Shown here piece after piece: positions 25,978 through 33,246 of a stretch of 64,000 bases of DNA (position 1 is the stretch's first letter; each line of letters starts with the position of its first letter). Both the position numbers and the translations under genes were made by a program. The notes under the pieces are model-generated. The model saw only the letters and a program-made list of their open reading frames with translations, was not told the origin of the DNA and made no database searches. The DNA is taken from assembly GCF_003202285.1 (NCBI RefSeq), contig NZ_MASW01000002.1:558001-622000 (forward strand), in the 5' to 3' direction. Origin of the DNA: Prauserella muralis. Its GTDB lineage: Bacteria; Actinomycetota; Actinomycetes; Mycobacteriales; Pseudonocardiaceae.

Positions 25978-26067
25978 CCGCGGCACCGGCCCGGAGGTGG
26001 TTTGGCGGTGGCCCGAACGGGTAGGCCTGACTACGCGAGTCCGTTTCAGGTAAAGGACATCTGCATC

Positions 26068-26463
26068 ATGGGCCTACCCGGCAACAACGAGACCGAGACC
26101 GAGACCGCCGCCGTCCTCGCCGCCCGCGCCGAGGACGCCGCCAGAACGCTGTTCCAGCGCATGGCGGGCACTCTCGACGAGGACGGCGTCGCCGATCCCG
26201 CCGAGCTGACGGAGATCGTGTCCTCACTCAAGCGGACCATGGAGAACGTCGCGCGCTGCCTGCCCCAGCTGAGCACCTGGCTGGAACAGCGGATGTGGTC
26301 GGGCACCCTCGGCGACGGCGACGGGGCGGAGTTCGACGAGCTCACCAAGCTGACCTTCGAGACCGTCGTCGCGCTGGCCCGCGGGCACCGGATGAGTGCC
26401 GAGCTGGGCCGTGAGCTGGGACTGGCCCTGCACGCCAGCAGGCAGCTGACGGCGGCTCGCTGA
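26068..26463 (+). CDS. Small hypothetical helical protein
   Basis: A 131-residue protein I do not recognise. After an acidic leader (NNETETETAAV) it is predicted fully helical and soluble (ARAEDAARTLFQRMAGTL, ADPAELTEIVSSLKRTMENV). No signal, membrane segment or known motif is seen. AAAGGA precedes ATG 26068 at about 10 bases; a GTG upstream would add a poorly coding leader. The stop is followed directly by a GGCGGCTC/GAGCCGCC hairpin. The coding periodicity looks genuine, and similar short proteins accompany stress genes in this order. Confidence 0.6.
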   Translation: MGLPGNNETETETAAVLAARAEDAARTLFQRMAGTLDEDGVADPAELTEIVSSLKRTMENVARCLPQLSTWLEQRMWSGTLGDGDGAEFDELTKLTFETVVALARGHRMSAELGRELGLALHASRQLTAAR

Positions 26464-26469
26464 GCCGCC
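26451..26469 (+). terminator. Short hairpin at the end of the hypothetical gene
   Basis: GGCGGCTC (26451-26458), loop GCT, GAGCCGCC (26462-26469). It spans the stop codon of the gene ending at 26463 and lies before a converging gene. An 8-bp GC-rich stem without a U-run makes it a plausible but modest terminator. Confidence 0.45.
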
Positions 26470-26522
26470 GCCATCGCTGCCGTTCCTGCCGGTCCTCATC
26501 GGAAACTCCGGAACTCCGGTTC

Positions 26523-26762
26523 TCAGCCGGGGAAGTTCTCCCAGCCCTGCGGCAGGCTGCCGTGGCTCCCGCGTTTCGACTCGCCTTTCTGCCGCGCCGA
26601 GGTGCGACGCTCGGCGGTCAGCACGTCGTTGGTCTCCCGCTGCTGCTCGATCGCCTCGATCAGTTCCTCGGTACTCATGTGCTCGACGGAGGGAATGCCC
26701 TCCCGGTGCGCCACCTCGGCCAGCTCGGCCATGGTCATCTTCTGCAGCTCCGGATCCGCCAT
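26523..26762 (-). CDS. Small Rho-N/SAP-like domain protein
   Basis: A 79-residue protein. The N-terminal half, KMTMAELAEVAHREGIPSVE, followed by MSTEELIEAIEQQ, matches the helix-extended-helix of Rho N-terminal and SAP domains (Mt-el-ii-A-ek-.gi.-..sm-Kdel). Such domains bind nucleic acid. The C-terminal part is basic and polar (RRTSARQKGESKRGSHG). ATG 26762 is the only start that keeps the domain intact. Small stand-alone proteins of this type occur widely in actinomycetes with no defined role. It may be cotranscribed with the SDR epimerase gene 22 bases upstream. Confidence 0.68.
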   Translation of the reverse strand: MADPELQKMTMAELAEVAHREGIPSVEHMSTEELIEAIEQQRETNDVLTAERRTSARQKGESKRGSHGSLPQGWENFPG

Positions 26763-26784
26763 CGCGCTTCGCCCTTCCACTCTT

Positions 26785-27855
26785 TCACGGCCTGCTTCCC
26801 ACACCGGAGGCGATCTCCCCGAGCCGCGAGCCCGGTGACGACGGCGCCAGCGGAGGCGTCGCCAGCCCCTCGTTGCCCCGCAGCCCGGCGAGGAACTCCC
26901 CGAGGGCGTCCTCCGCGGTGTGCCGGGGAGTCCAGGCCAGATCCGTCCGTGCCCGCGTCGTGTCCATGATCGGCAGCCGGAGCACGGCGTCGAACAGCCC
27001 CGGTGACGCCGGAACGGCGTGCAGCCGCCACGCGGCCGCCACGGCGGCACGGGCGGCCCACACCGGCATCGGCACGGTACGGGCGCCCAGCAGCCCGGCG
27101 ATCAGCGTCGCGTCCACGACCGGCTCGGCGGCGACGTTGAACGCGCCGCGGACGGGATTCACCGCGGCGAGCCGGAACGCCTCGCCGATGTCGGCCGAGT
27201 GCACCGCCTGCATCCGCAGCCCCGCCACGTCCGGCACCACGGGGATCACGCCCGGCCGCACCAGGCGGCCCGGCACGAACGGCCCCGCGAACAGGCGTCG
27301 CTGTTGCGTGGCGGACTCGCGCTTGAACACGAAACCGGGCCGGATCCGCACCACGCGGGTCTGCGGGTTGCCCCGGACGAAGGCGTCGAGCACGCGCTCC
27401 AGGTACGCCTTCTCCCGCGGGTAGGCGGCTTCCGGCCAGCCGTGCGTCGGCCAGTGCTCGTCCACGGCCCTGTCCTTGGGGCCGGGCGAGTAGGCACCCA
27501 CCGACGACGAGTACACGAGCGCGGGCACCTCGGTGCGCGCCACCGACTCGAACACCCGCACGCTGCCGAGCACGTTGCTGCGCCACGTGGTCACCGGGTC
27601 GTGCGTGGGCTGGAACAGCCACGCCAGGTGGATCACCACGTCGGCGCCACGCAGGACACCGTCGAGCTCGTCCGCGCCGGCCTCGGGCAGATCGAGAGGA
27701 ACGACCTGCAGTTTCGGCCGGGTCCAGTCCGGCTCCCTGCGGGCGATGCCGACGATCGAGCCGACCGCCGGATCCTCGCTGAGCGCCTCGACGACGCTTG
27801 TCCCGATGTTGCCGGTCGCGCCGGTGACCACGACGCGCAGCCCCTGGGTGGTCAT
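26785..27855 (-). CDS. NAD-dependent epimerase/dehydratase family protein
   Basis: A 356-residue extended SDR. The cofactor loop is VTGATGNIGTSVVEAL near residues 10-25, the catalytic serine is in YSSSVGAYSPG, and the YxxxK pair is in AAYPREKAYLERV. The substrate half is RIRPGFVFKRESATQQ. There is no clear match to a nucleotide-sugar subtype. It resembles mycobacterial and actinomycete SDRs of unknown substrate. The stop and start overlap with the SRPBCC gene upstream (ATGA) suggests a coupled pair. Cytoplasmic. Confidence 0.8.
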   Translation of the reverse strand: MTTQGLRVVVTGATGNIGTSVVEALSEDPAVGSIVGIARREPDWTRPKLQVVPLDLPEAGADELDGVLRGADVVIHLAWLFQPTHDPVTTWRSNVLGSVRVFESVARTEVPALVYSSSVGAYSPGPKDRAVDEHWPTHGWPEAAYPREKAYLERVLDAFVRGNPQTRVVRIRPGFVFKRESATQQRRLFAGPFVPGRLVRPGVIPVVPDVAGLRMQAVHSADIGEAFRLAAVNPVRGAFNVAAEPVVDATLIAGLLGARTVPMPVWAARAAVAAAWRLHAVPASPGLFDAVLRLPIMDTTRARTDLAWTPRHTAEDALGEFLAGLRGNEGLATPPLAPSSPGSRLGEIASGVGSRP

Positions 27856-28289
27856 GGTGACTCTCCTGCCGTCTGCTCGGCGACGAGTGCGGCGAGGCGG
27901 TCGAGCGCTTCCTCGACGCGCCGGTCGGCCTCCTCGCTGATCTCGCCGTCGAGGGTCTCGGACTGACCGCCGGTGAACGTCAGATGCAGGGTGGCGACGC
28001 TGCCGCGCCCGTCACCGCCGTCCGGCTCCACCTGCAGCCAGCCGCCGTAGCCCTGCTCGCCCGCTCCGCCCCATTCCAGGCGCAGCTCGTCGGCGTTGGC
28101 CTCGACGAAACCGGGCTCGTCGGCGACCTCACTGCCGCTGGACACCCACGCGCGCAGCACGCCGGGGCCGGAGGGCTCGACGTCGACGCCGTCCGGGGTC
28201 CAGCTGTTGAGCAGTTCCGGCTGGGCCGCGACCTCGAAGACGGCCCTGGGCTCGGCGGGGATCACTCGCTGGTGCTCGAACTCAGCCAT
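27852..28289 (-). CDS. SRPBCC family protein
   Basis: A 145-residue START/Bet v 1-like protein. FEHQRVIPAEPRAVFEVAAQ at the N-terminus is the typical SRPBCC beginning, with a central beta region (LRLEWGGAGEQGYGGWLQVE) and a long C-terminal helix (EEADRRVEEALDRLAALVAE). Members bind hydrophobic ligands or act as cyclases, dehydratases or chaperones. The ligand is unknown. Its stop overlaps the ATG of the SDR epimerase gene, so the two are translationally coupled and probably work together. Confidence 0.82.
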   Translation of the reverse strand: MAEFEHQRVIPAEPRAVFEVAAQPELLNSWTPDGVDVEPSGPGVLRAWVSSGSEVADEPGFVEANADELRLEWGGAGEQGYGGWLQVEPDGGDGRGSVATLHLTFTGGQSETLDGEISEEADRRVEEALDRLAALVAEQTAGESP

Positions 28290-28373
28290 GCCCAGGGGCT
28301 ACCCGGCGCGGGTCCCGGATATGCGACCGCGATCGGCGACCGCCCCGGCACCATCCGCAGTGGACGGACGCCC

Positions 28374-29255
28374 TCAGGTCAGGCCGCGCAGGGCCTCCGC
28401 GGGCGGGCGGGTGCCGCGGATGCTGCCGACCATGTCGAGGACCTGCCGGGTGCGCCGCACCTCGTGCGCCCGGAACACCGCCGCACCCTCCCAGGCCGCC
28501 ACGGCCGTGGCGGCGAGGGTCCCGTCGACGCGATCGCGCAGCCCGGCGCCGAGCGTCTCGCCGACGAAGTCCTTGTTCGACAGGGCCATCAGCACCGGCC
28601 ACGGGGTGCTGGTCAGCTCGCGGAGGCGGCGCAGCAGCTCCAGCCCGTGCCACGTGTTCTTGCCGAAGTCGTGCGTGGGGTCGATGAGCACGCCCTCGCG
28701 GGGCACACCGAGGGCCACGAGCCGCTCGGCCTTGGCGGTGACCTCTTCGGCGACGGAGGCCACCACGTCGGCGTACTGCACCCGGTGCGGCAGGGTGCGC
28801 GGCGCCGCGCCCCCCGTGTGCGAGCAGACGTAGCCCGCACCGAACTCGGCGGCCACCTCGGCCAGCCGGGGGTCGGCGGCCTGCCAGGTGTCGTTGATGA
28901 GGTCGGCGCCCTCGGCACAGGCCTTCCTGCCCACCTCGGCGCGCCAGGTGTCGACGCTGATGACCAGATCCGGGTGCCGTTCGCGCACGGCCGACACCAC
29001 CGGCACCACCCTGCGGATCTCCTCCGCGACGCCGACCTCGCCGCCGGGGCCCGCCTTCACGCCGCCGATGTCGACGATGTCGGCGCCCTCGGCGGCCGCC
29101 CGGTCTGCCGCGCGCAGGGCCTCGGCGAGCCCGTAGGTGGTGCCCTTGTCGTAGAACGAGTCGGGGGTGCGGTTGACGATGGCCATCACGAGCGCCCGGT
29201 CACGCTCGACGACGCGTCCGCGAAACCGGAGCGTGACCGCCTGGCTCGCGCCCAC
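28374..29255 (-). CDS. folP2: Dihydropteroate synthase-like protein (FolP2 type)
   Basis: A 293-residue TIM-barrel protein of the DHPS family. VMAIVNRTPDSFYDKG near the N-terminus, then GADIVDIGGVKAGPG, ISVDTWRAEVGRKAC, LINDTWQAADP and LIDPTHDFGKNTWHGL are the DHPS blocks. DTW and GGVKAGPG in place of the usual patterns match the actinobacterial second copy, FolP2, known not to substitute for true DHPS in mycobacteria. GTG 29255 is preferred because GGAGGG precedes it. An ATG at 29297 would place the start inside the loop of a strong hairpin that belongs to the upstream gene. The reaction is uncertain. Confidence 0.85.
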   Translation of the reverse strand: MGASQAVTLRFRGRVVERDRALVMAIVNRTPDSFYDKGTTYGLAEALRAADRAAAEGADIVDIGGVKAGPGGEVGVAEEIRRVVPVVSAVRERHPDLVISVDTWRAEVGRKACAEGADLINDTWQAADPRLAEVAAEFGAGYVCSHTGGAAPRTLPHRVQYADVVASVAEEVTAKAERLVALGVPREGVLIDPTHDFGKNTWHGLELLRRLRELTSTPWPVLMALSNKDFVGETLGAGLRDRVDGTLAATAVAAWEGAAVFRAHEVRRTRQVLDMVGSIRGTRPPAEALRGLT

Positions 29256-29278
29256 GTCCTGTCTCCCTCCGTGCCCAT

Positions 29279-29315
29279 GGTGCCCGTGGGTTCCCATTGT
29301 GTACCCACGGGCACC
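29279..29315 (-). terminator. Hairpin terminator of the arylsulfotransferase-family gene
   Basis: Perfect 13-bp inverted repeat: GGTGCCCGTGGGT (29279-29291) and ACCCACGGGCACC (29303-29315), loop of 11. It lies 22 bases after the stop of the minus-strand gene ending at 29337 and before the folP2 start. An IR with the same CGTGGGTACC-type arms occurs at 55203-55236. Confidence 0.7.
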
Positions 29316-29336
29316 GTGGGCACGGCGCCGGGCGGC

Positions 29337-30902
29337 TCAGCCCGCCTTGCGGATCGGGTCGGACCGGCCCAGCTCGGTGCCGTCCTCGCCGAGCGCCACG
29401 GCGACGAAGAAGGGGCCGTCGGCGTTGACCGCGACGGCGGTCTCGAACCCCGACCGTGGCATGGTCGCCACCGGCTCGAGGCGTTGCGCGCTCGGCCCGG
29501 CCAGGATGCGCCACCGCCGGACCTCCGTCGCGCCGTTCCAGCTGGCGTAGACGAGGTTGCCCCTGGCGTTGTTGCGCTGGACCGCCACGGCCGGCCGGTC
29601 GACGGGCTTGCCGGTCCACTCGCCGGCCCAGGCGCGATACGACTGGTCCGGCGCGGGGAACCGCCAGTCGGCCAGCAGCTCGCCCTCGGCGGAGAACTCC
29701 GACGTGTAGGGTTGCGCGCCCCAGCCGACGAGCGCCCGCCCCTCGGGCAGCACCTGCATGCTGCCCTGGTTGTCGGCGAGCAGATCGGCCGGATGGACGT
29801 ACTCGCGATGCACCGTGGCGCGCATGGCCCCGGGGTCCAGGCGGAGGATCAGGCCTCGCGAGCGCTTGGCCCTCGGCGGCGAGGATGCGTTGTCGAACAG
29901 CGACAGCCGGTCGCCGGGCAGTGCCCGCGCGTCGTGCTGCCAGGAGAACCGCGCGCCGTCGCCGAGTTCGAAGTCGGACCGCGTTCCGCCGAGCCGCCAC
30001 ACGACGGAGCCGTCGCGGCGGGAGATCTTGTAGATCGCGCAGGTGTTGCGGGCGGAGACGAGCAGGTCGCCGTCGGCGTCGACGCCGGCGGAGTTGATGT
30101 GGAAGTAGTCGAACGGTGCGTCCTTCGAACCCTGTTCGCCCAGCTTCTGCTCGGTTTCGGTGAGCGCGACGTGATCGATGCTGTCCCACTGGAACAGCAC
30201 CTCGCCGGTCTCGACGTCCACCTCCTGCACGACGCCCGAGTGCAGCCAGCCGTCGGCCGGGCCGCCCACGGCCGTGAGGTCGGCGCGGTGCGGCTGGTAG
30301 GCCACCAGCAGCGCGGTGTCCTCGTCGGTCAGCAGGAACTCGTGCAGGTCGGCCTCGGCGATCCCGTTGCCGGTGCGCACCTCCGCGACCTTGCGGTAGG
30401 AGCTGTCGTAGATCACGCCGACGCCGGTGCCGTACCCGGTGTGCACCGTTCCCTGCCACCACGTGAGGACGGGCTCGCCCCGGTAGGTCTGCGTGCGAAA
30501 GTCCATCGGCACCTCGTCCTCGCCGGTCAGCGGCAGCAGCCAGACGGGACGGCCCTTGCGGTCGACCAGCATGCAGCCCTGCTGGCCGGGGCCGGTCTCC
30601 TGGTAGCCCTTCGGCCCGAGGAACAGGTATCCCGGCGTGGTGGGCAGCGCACTCTCGTCGTCCTTGGCGTCGGTGAACGTGAGCCGGGGCGGCGACAGGT
30701 CGGGGCGGGAGACGAAGTGGTGCACGTCGGGAGTGGGATCGGCCGCCTGCGGCGCCGGGGCGGGTGGCGTCTGCTCGGTACTGGCTGTCGAGCGGGGGAG
30801 CCGGTAGCCGACGTATCCGGACGTGACGGGGACGGCGACCGCGGCGCCTGCCCACCCCGCCCTTCTCAGAAAGCGCCTCCTGCTGATGTCGGTCTCGGTC
30901 AT
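29337..30902 (-). CDS. Arylsulfotransferase-family (ASST) exported protein, Tat signal
   Basis: A 521-residue exported protein. The N-terminus MTETDISRRRFLRRAGWAGA is a twin-arginine signal followed by a hydrophobic stretch. The rest is a beta-propeller of the ASST type (PF14269-like): GYLFLGPKGYQETG, PVLTWWQGTVHTGYGTG, DLHEFLLTDEDTALLV, and FDYFHINSAGVDADGDLLVS, the histidine-bearing blade. The family includes PAPS-independent sulfotransferases, but most actinobacterial members are untested, so the activity is uncertain. AAGGAGGAGTGACG precedes ATG 30902. Hairpins bound the gene on both sides (29279-29315 and 30999-31038), so it is a separate transcript beside the copper cluster. Confidence 0.82.
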   Translation of the reverse strand: MTETDISRRRFLRRAGWAGAAVAVPVTSGYVGYRLPRSTASTEQTPPAPAPQAADPTPDVHHFVSRPDLSPPRLTFTDAKDDESALPTTPGYLFLGPKGYQETGPGQQGCMLVDRKGRPVWLLPLTGEDEVPMDFRTQTYRGEPVLTWWQGTVHTGYGTGVGVIYDSSYRKVAEVRTGNGIAEADLHEFLLTDEDTALLVAYQPHRADLTAVGGPADGWLHSGVVQEVDVETGEVLFQWDSIDHVALTETEQKLGEQGSKDAPFDYFHINSAGVDADGDLLVSARNTCAIYKISRRDGSVVWRLGGTRSDFELGDGARFSWQHDARALPGDRLSLFDNASSPPRAKRSRGLILRLDPGAMRATVHREYVHPADLLADNQGSMQVLPEGRALVGWGAQPYTSEFSAEGELLADWRFPAPDQSYRAWAGEWTGKPVDRPAVAVQRNNARGNLVYASWNGATEVRRWRILAGPSAQRLEPVATMPRSGFETAVAVNADGPFFVAVALGEDGTELGRSDPIRKAG

Positions 30903-30998
30903 CGTCACTCCTCCTTCACGTCCACCGGCATCGTCCACGATGCACCCGCATCCTGTGAACAGCCTGTGCGGACCGATTCCGGTCGCCTCGGCAACGGC

Positions 30999-31038
30999 AA
31001 CGGCCCGTTACCGGCGTCGCCGCCGGTAACGGGCCGTT
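30999..31038 (-). terminator. Strong hairpin terminator of the laccase/cupredoxin operon
   Basis: A perfect 18-bp inverted repeat: AACGGCCCGTTACCGGCG at 30999-31016 is mirrored at 31021-31038, with a TCGC loop. It begins 20 bases after the stop codon of the cupredoxin gene on the minus strand. It is the longest perfect hairpin in the window apart from the family B repeats. Confidence 0.82.
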
Positions 31039-31058
31039 GAGGACAGTGGCTCGGGAGG

Positions 31059-33209
31059 TTACCGGCCGATGTCGGAGGCCTTGGCGGCCTTGACGATCCG
31101 GTCACGCTCCTTCGCCGTGATCACGCCGTCGCGCCGCAGGTCCCCGGTGACGTCCTGGACATGCTTGACGAAGGCGTTGTGGCTGGCGTACTCGCCCTTC
31201 TCGTTGATCAGGTCGTTGATCGTGCAGCCGTTGCCCGTGTCGACGTTGAGCACCGTGCTGTCGTGACCATCGATGACCACCGTCCTCCGCACGTCGGAGG
31301 CGACACACTGGTCGCCCTCTTCCGCGACGAGGTTGAAGGTGAGCTTGCCGTCCTCCGAACGGTTGCCCTCGTGATCCACCGCGTGGTACAGCACCGTGTG
31401 CTTGCCCGGCGCCGTGATCACGACCGGCTCGTTGTAGGCGGTGTAGGAACCGCCGTCCAGCGAGTACCGCACGAAGCGCACACCGGAACCCGCGTCGGTG
31501 GCCGACAGGCTCACCGTCGCCATGCCGACGTAGTTCCAGTGGGCGTCCTGCGGGCCCACCAGCTGCACCGACACCTGCGGCGGCTCCTTGTCACCCTGGT
31601 CGGCCTCGACCACGGTGAACGACACCGACTTGATCTCCGAGGTGTTGCCCGCGTTGTCCGTGGCCCGGAAGCGCAGCGTGTGCTCGCCGGGCTCGGTGAC
31701 CTCCACGGGCGATGTGTAGGGCCCGTACGAGCCGTCGTCCAGTGCGTACGACACGGTGTCCACACCGGACCCGGTGTCCGTGGCGGTCAGGGTCACTGTG
31801 GCCTTGCCCACGTAGCGGCCCTGGTCGTCCTTGTCACCGGCCACGTCGGCCGACACCTCCGGCGGCGTGGTGTCCTGCGGGTCGGCGTCGACGATCGTCA
31901 CGATCACCGAGCCCTCCTGCGAGGTGTTGCCGGAGTTGTCGGTCGCCCGGTACGTCAGGGTGTGGTCGCCCGCACCCTCGATCGTCACCGGCTGGGTGTA
32001 GGGCTCGTAGCCGGCACCGTCGAGGTTGTACTCGACGCTGGCGACGCCCGAGTCCGCGTCGGTGGCCGCAAGGGTCACCGACGCCGAGCCGACGTAGTTG
32101 CCGGACTCGTCCTGGTCACCGGTGACCTCGGCGGTCACCTCCGGTGGCGTGGTGTCGTCCCCGGCCGGTTCCACCACGGTGAACGTGGTCGAGCCCTCCG
32201 GCGAGGTGTTGCCGGAGTTGTCGGTGGCCCGGTAGGTCACCGTGTGCTCGCCGACCTCGCTGACCTGGACGGCAGCGGTGTAGGGCTGGTAGCCGGCGCC
32301 GTCGAGGTTGTACTCGATGCCGGCGACGCCCGAGCCCGCGTCGGTCGCGTTCAGCGTGACCGTGGCGGAACCGATGTAGCCGCCCTCGTCGTTCTGGTCA
32401 CCGGAGACCTGCGCCGTCACCTCGGGCGGCGTGGTGTCGTCCGGCGTGGGCTCGACCACCCGGAACGGCGTGGAGCCGGTCTCGGAGGTGTTGCCCGCCA
32501 GGTCGGTGGCCCGGTACTGCACGGTGTGGTCGCCGATCCGGTCCACCGTCACCGGGCCCGTGTACGGCTGGAACCCGGTGTCGTCGATCTCGTACTCGAT
32601 GGTGTCCACACCGGACCCGGTGTCGGTGGCGTTCAGCGTGATGGTCGCCGAGCCGATGAAGTTGCCCTCGGCGTCCTGGTCACCGGTAATTTCCGGGGTC
32701 ACCTCCGGCGGCGTGGTGTCCTGGCTGCCGCCGTCGGTGACCACGAGCTCACCGACCATCTGGCCGTGTCCGGGAATGGCGCAGAAGTACCGGTACTTGC
32801 CCGGCGTGAGCGTCACCTGGGCCTCGTGCCGCCCGCCGTTGGAGTCCAGCGGGCTGGCGGTGATGTTCAGGTTGACGTCGTGGTTGTACCCGGGCGTCGA
32901 CGTGTCGAACGTCAGGGTGTGGGTCATGAACGTGGTGTTGCCGGTGGCCTCGCTGTTCTCGAACACGATCGTCGCCGGCCCGGCCGTCGCGGTGGCAGGC
33001 GCGGAGGCGTACTCGGTCATGCTGTCGTCCGCGGTCCAGGTCAGCACCTGGTCCGCGGCCTGAGCCGCCGCCTCGCGCACCTGGCCCTGCTGGGCCGCCG
33101 ACACCGGCCCGAGCCACAGCGCGGCCAGTGCCACGCTGAGCCCGGCCACCGCCAGTGCCCGCCGCGATCTCCGCAGGCCCTTCCAGCCCGCGAGTAACCG
33201 CTGGATCAT
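31059..33209 (-). CDS. Exported cupredoxin with Ig-like (OmpL47-type) repeats and a conserved Cys module
   Basis: A 716-residue exported protein. Residues 1-40 are a signal peptide (GLSVALAALWLGPVSAAQ). Residues 50-158 are a type I copper cupredoxin: ligands appear to be His-97 (FMTHTLTF), then Cys-143, His-148 and Met-151 in YFCAIPGHGQM. From 164 to about 625 come five repeats of about 92 residues, each beginning D(T)TPPEV and containing ATDxxSGV and RATDxxGNTS, as in OmpL47-type domains. The last 82 residues (from CVASDVRRTVVIDGHDS) form a module also found in the next protein upstream. It is the last gene of the laccase/ThuA operon, 37 bases after that stop. It probably carries electrons or binds copper at the cell surface. 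Confidence 0.87.
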   Translation of the reverse strand: MIQRLLAGWKGLRRSRRALAVAGLSVALAALWLGPVSAAQQGQVREAAAQAADQVLTWTADDSMTEYASAPATATAGPATIVFENSEATGNTTFMTHTLTFDTSTPGYNHDVNLNITASPLDSNGGRHEAQVTLTPGKYRYFCAIPGHGQMVGELVVTDGGSQDTTPPEVTPEITGDQDAEGNFIGSATITLNATDTGSGVDTIEYEIDDTGFQPYTGPVTVDRIGDHTVQYRATDLAGNTSETGSTPFRVVEPTPDDTTPPEVTAQVSGDQNDEGGYIGSATVTLNATDAGSGVAGIEYNLDGAGYQPYTAAVQVSEVGEHTVTYRATDNSGNTSPEGSTTFTVVEPAGDDTTPPEVTAEVTGDQDESGNYVGSASVTLAATDADSGVASVEYNLDGAGYEPYTQPVTIEGAGDHTLTYRATDNSGNTSQEGSVIVTIVDADPQDTTPPEVSADVAGDKDDQGRYVGKATVTLTATDTGSGVDTVSYALDDGSYGPYTSPVEVTEPGEHTLRFRATDNAGNTSEIKSVSFTVVEADQGDKEPPQVSVQLVGPQDAHWNYVGMATVSLSATDAGSGVRFVRYSLDGGSYTAYNEPVVITAPGKHTVLYHAVDHEGNRSEDGKLTFNLVAEEGDQCVASDVRRTVVIDGHDSTVLNVDTGNGCTINDLINEKGEYASHNAFVKHVQDVTGDLRRDGVITAKERDRIVKAAKASDIGR

Positions 33210-33246
33210 GAGTGGTCTCCACTTCTCGACATGCGGGTCATGGCGG

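Noticed and set aside
29256-29297. ATG 29297 as the folP2 start
   Set aside because: It lies in the loop of the upstream gene's terminator hairpin; GTG 29255 has a proper ribosome-binding site.
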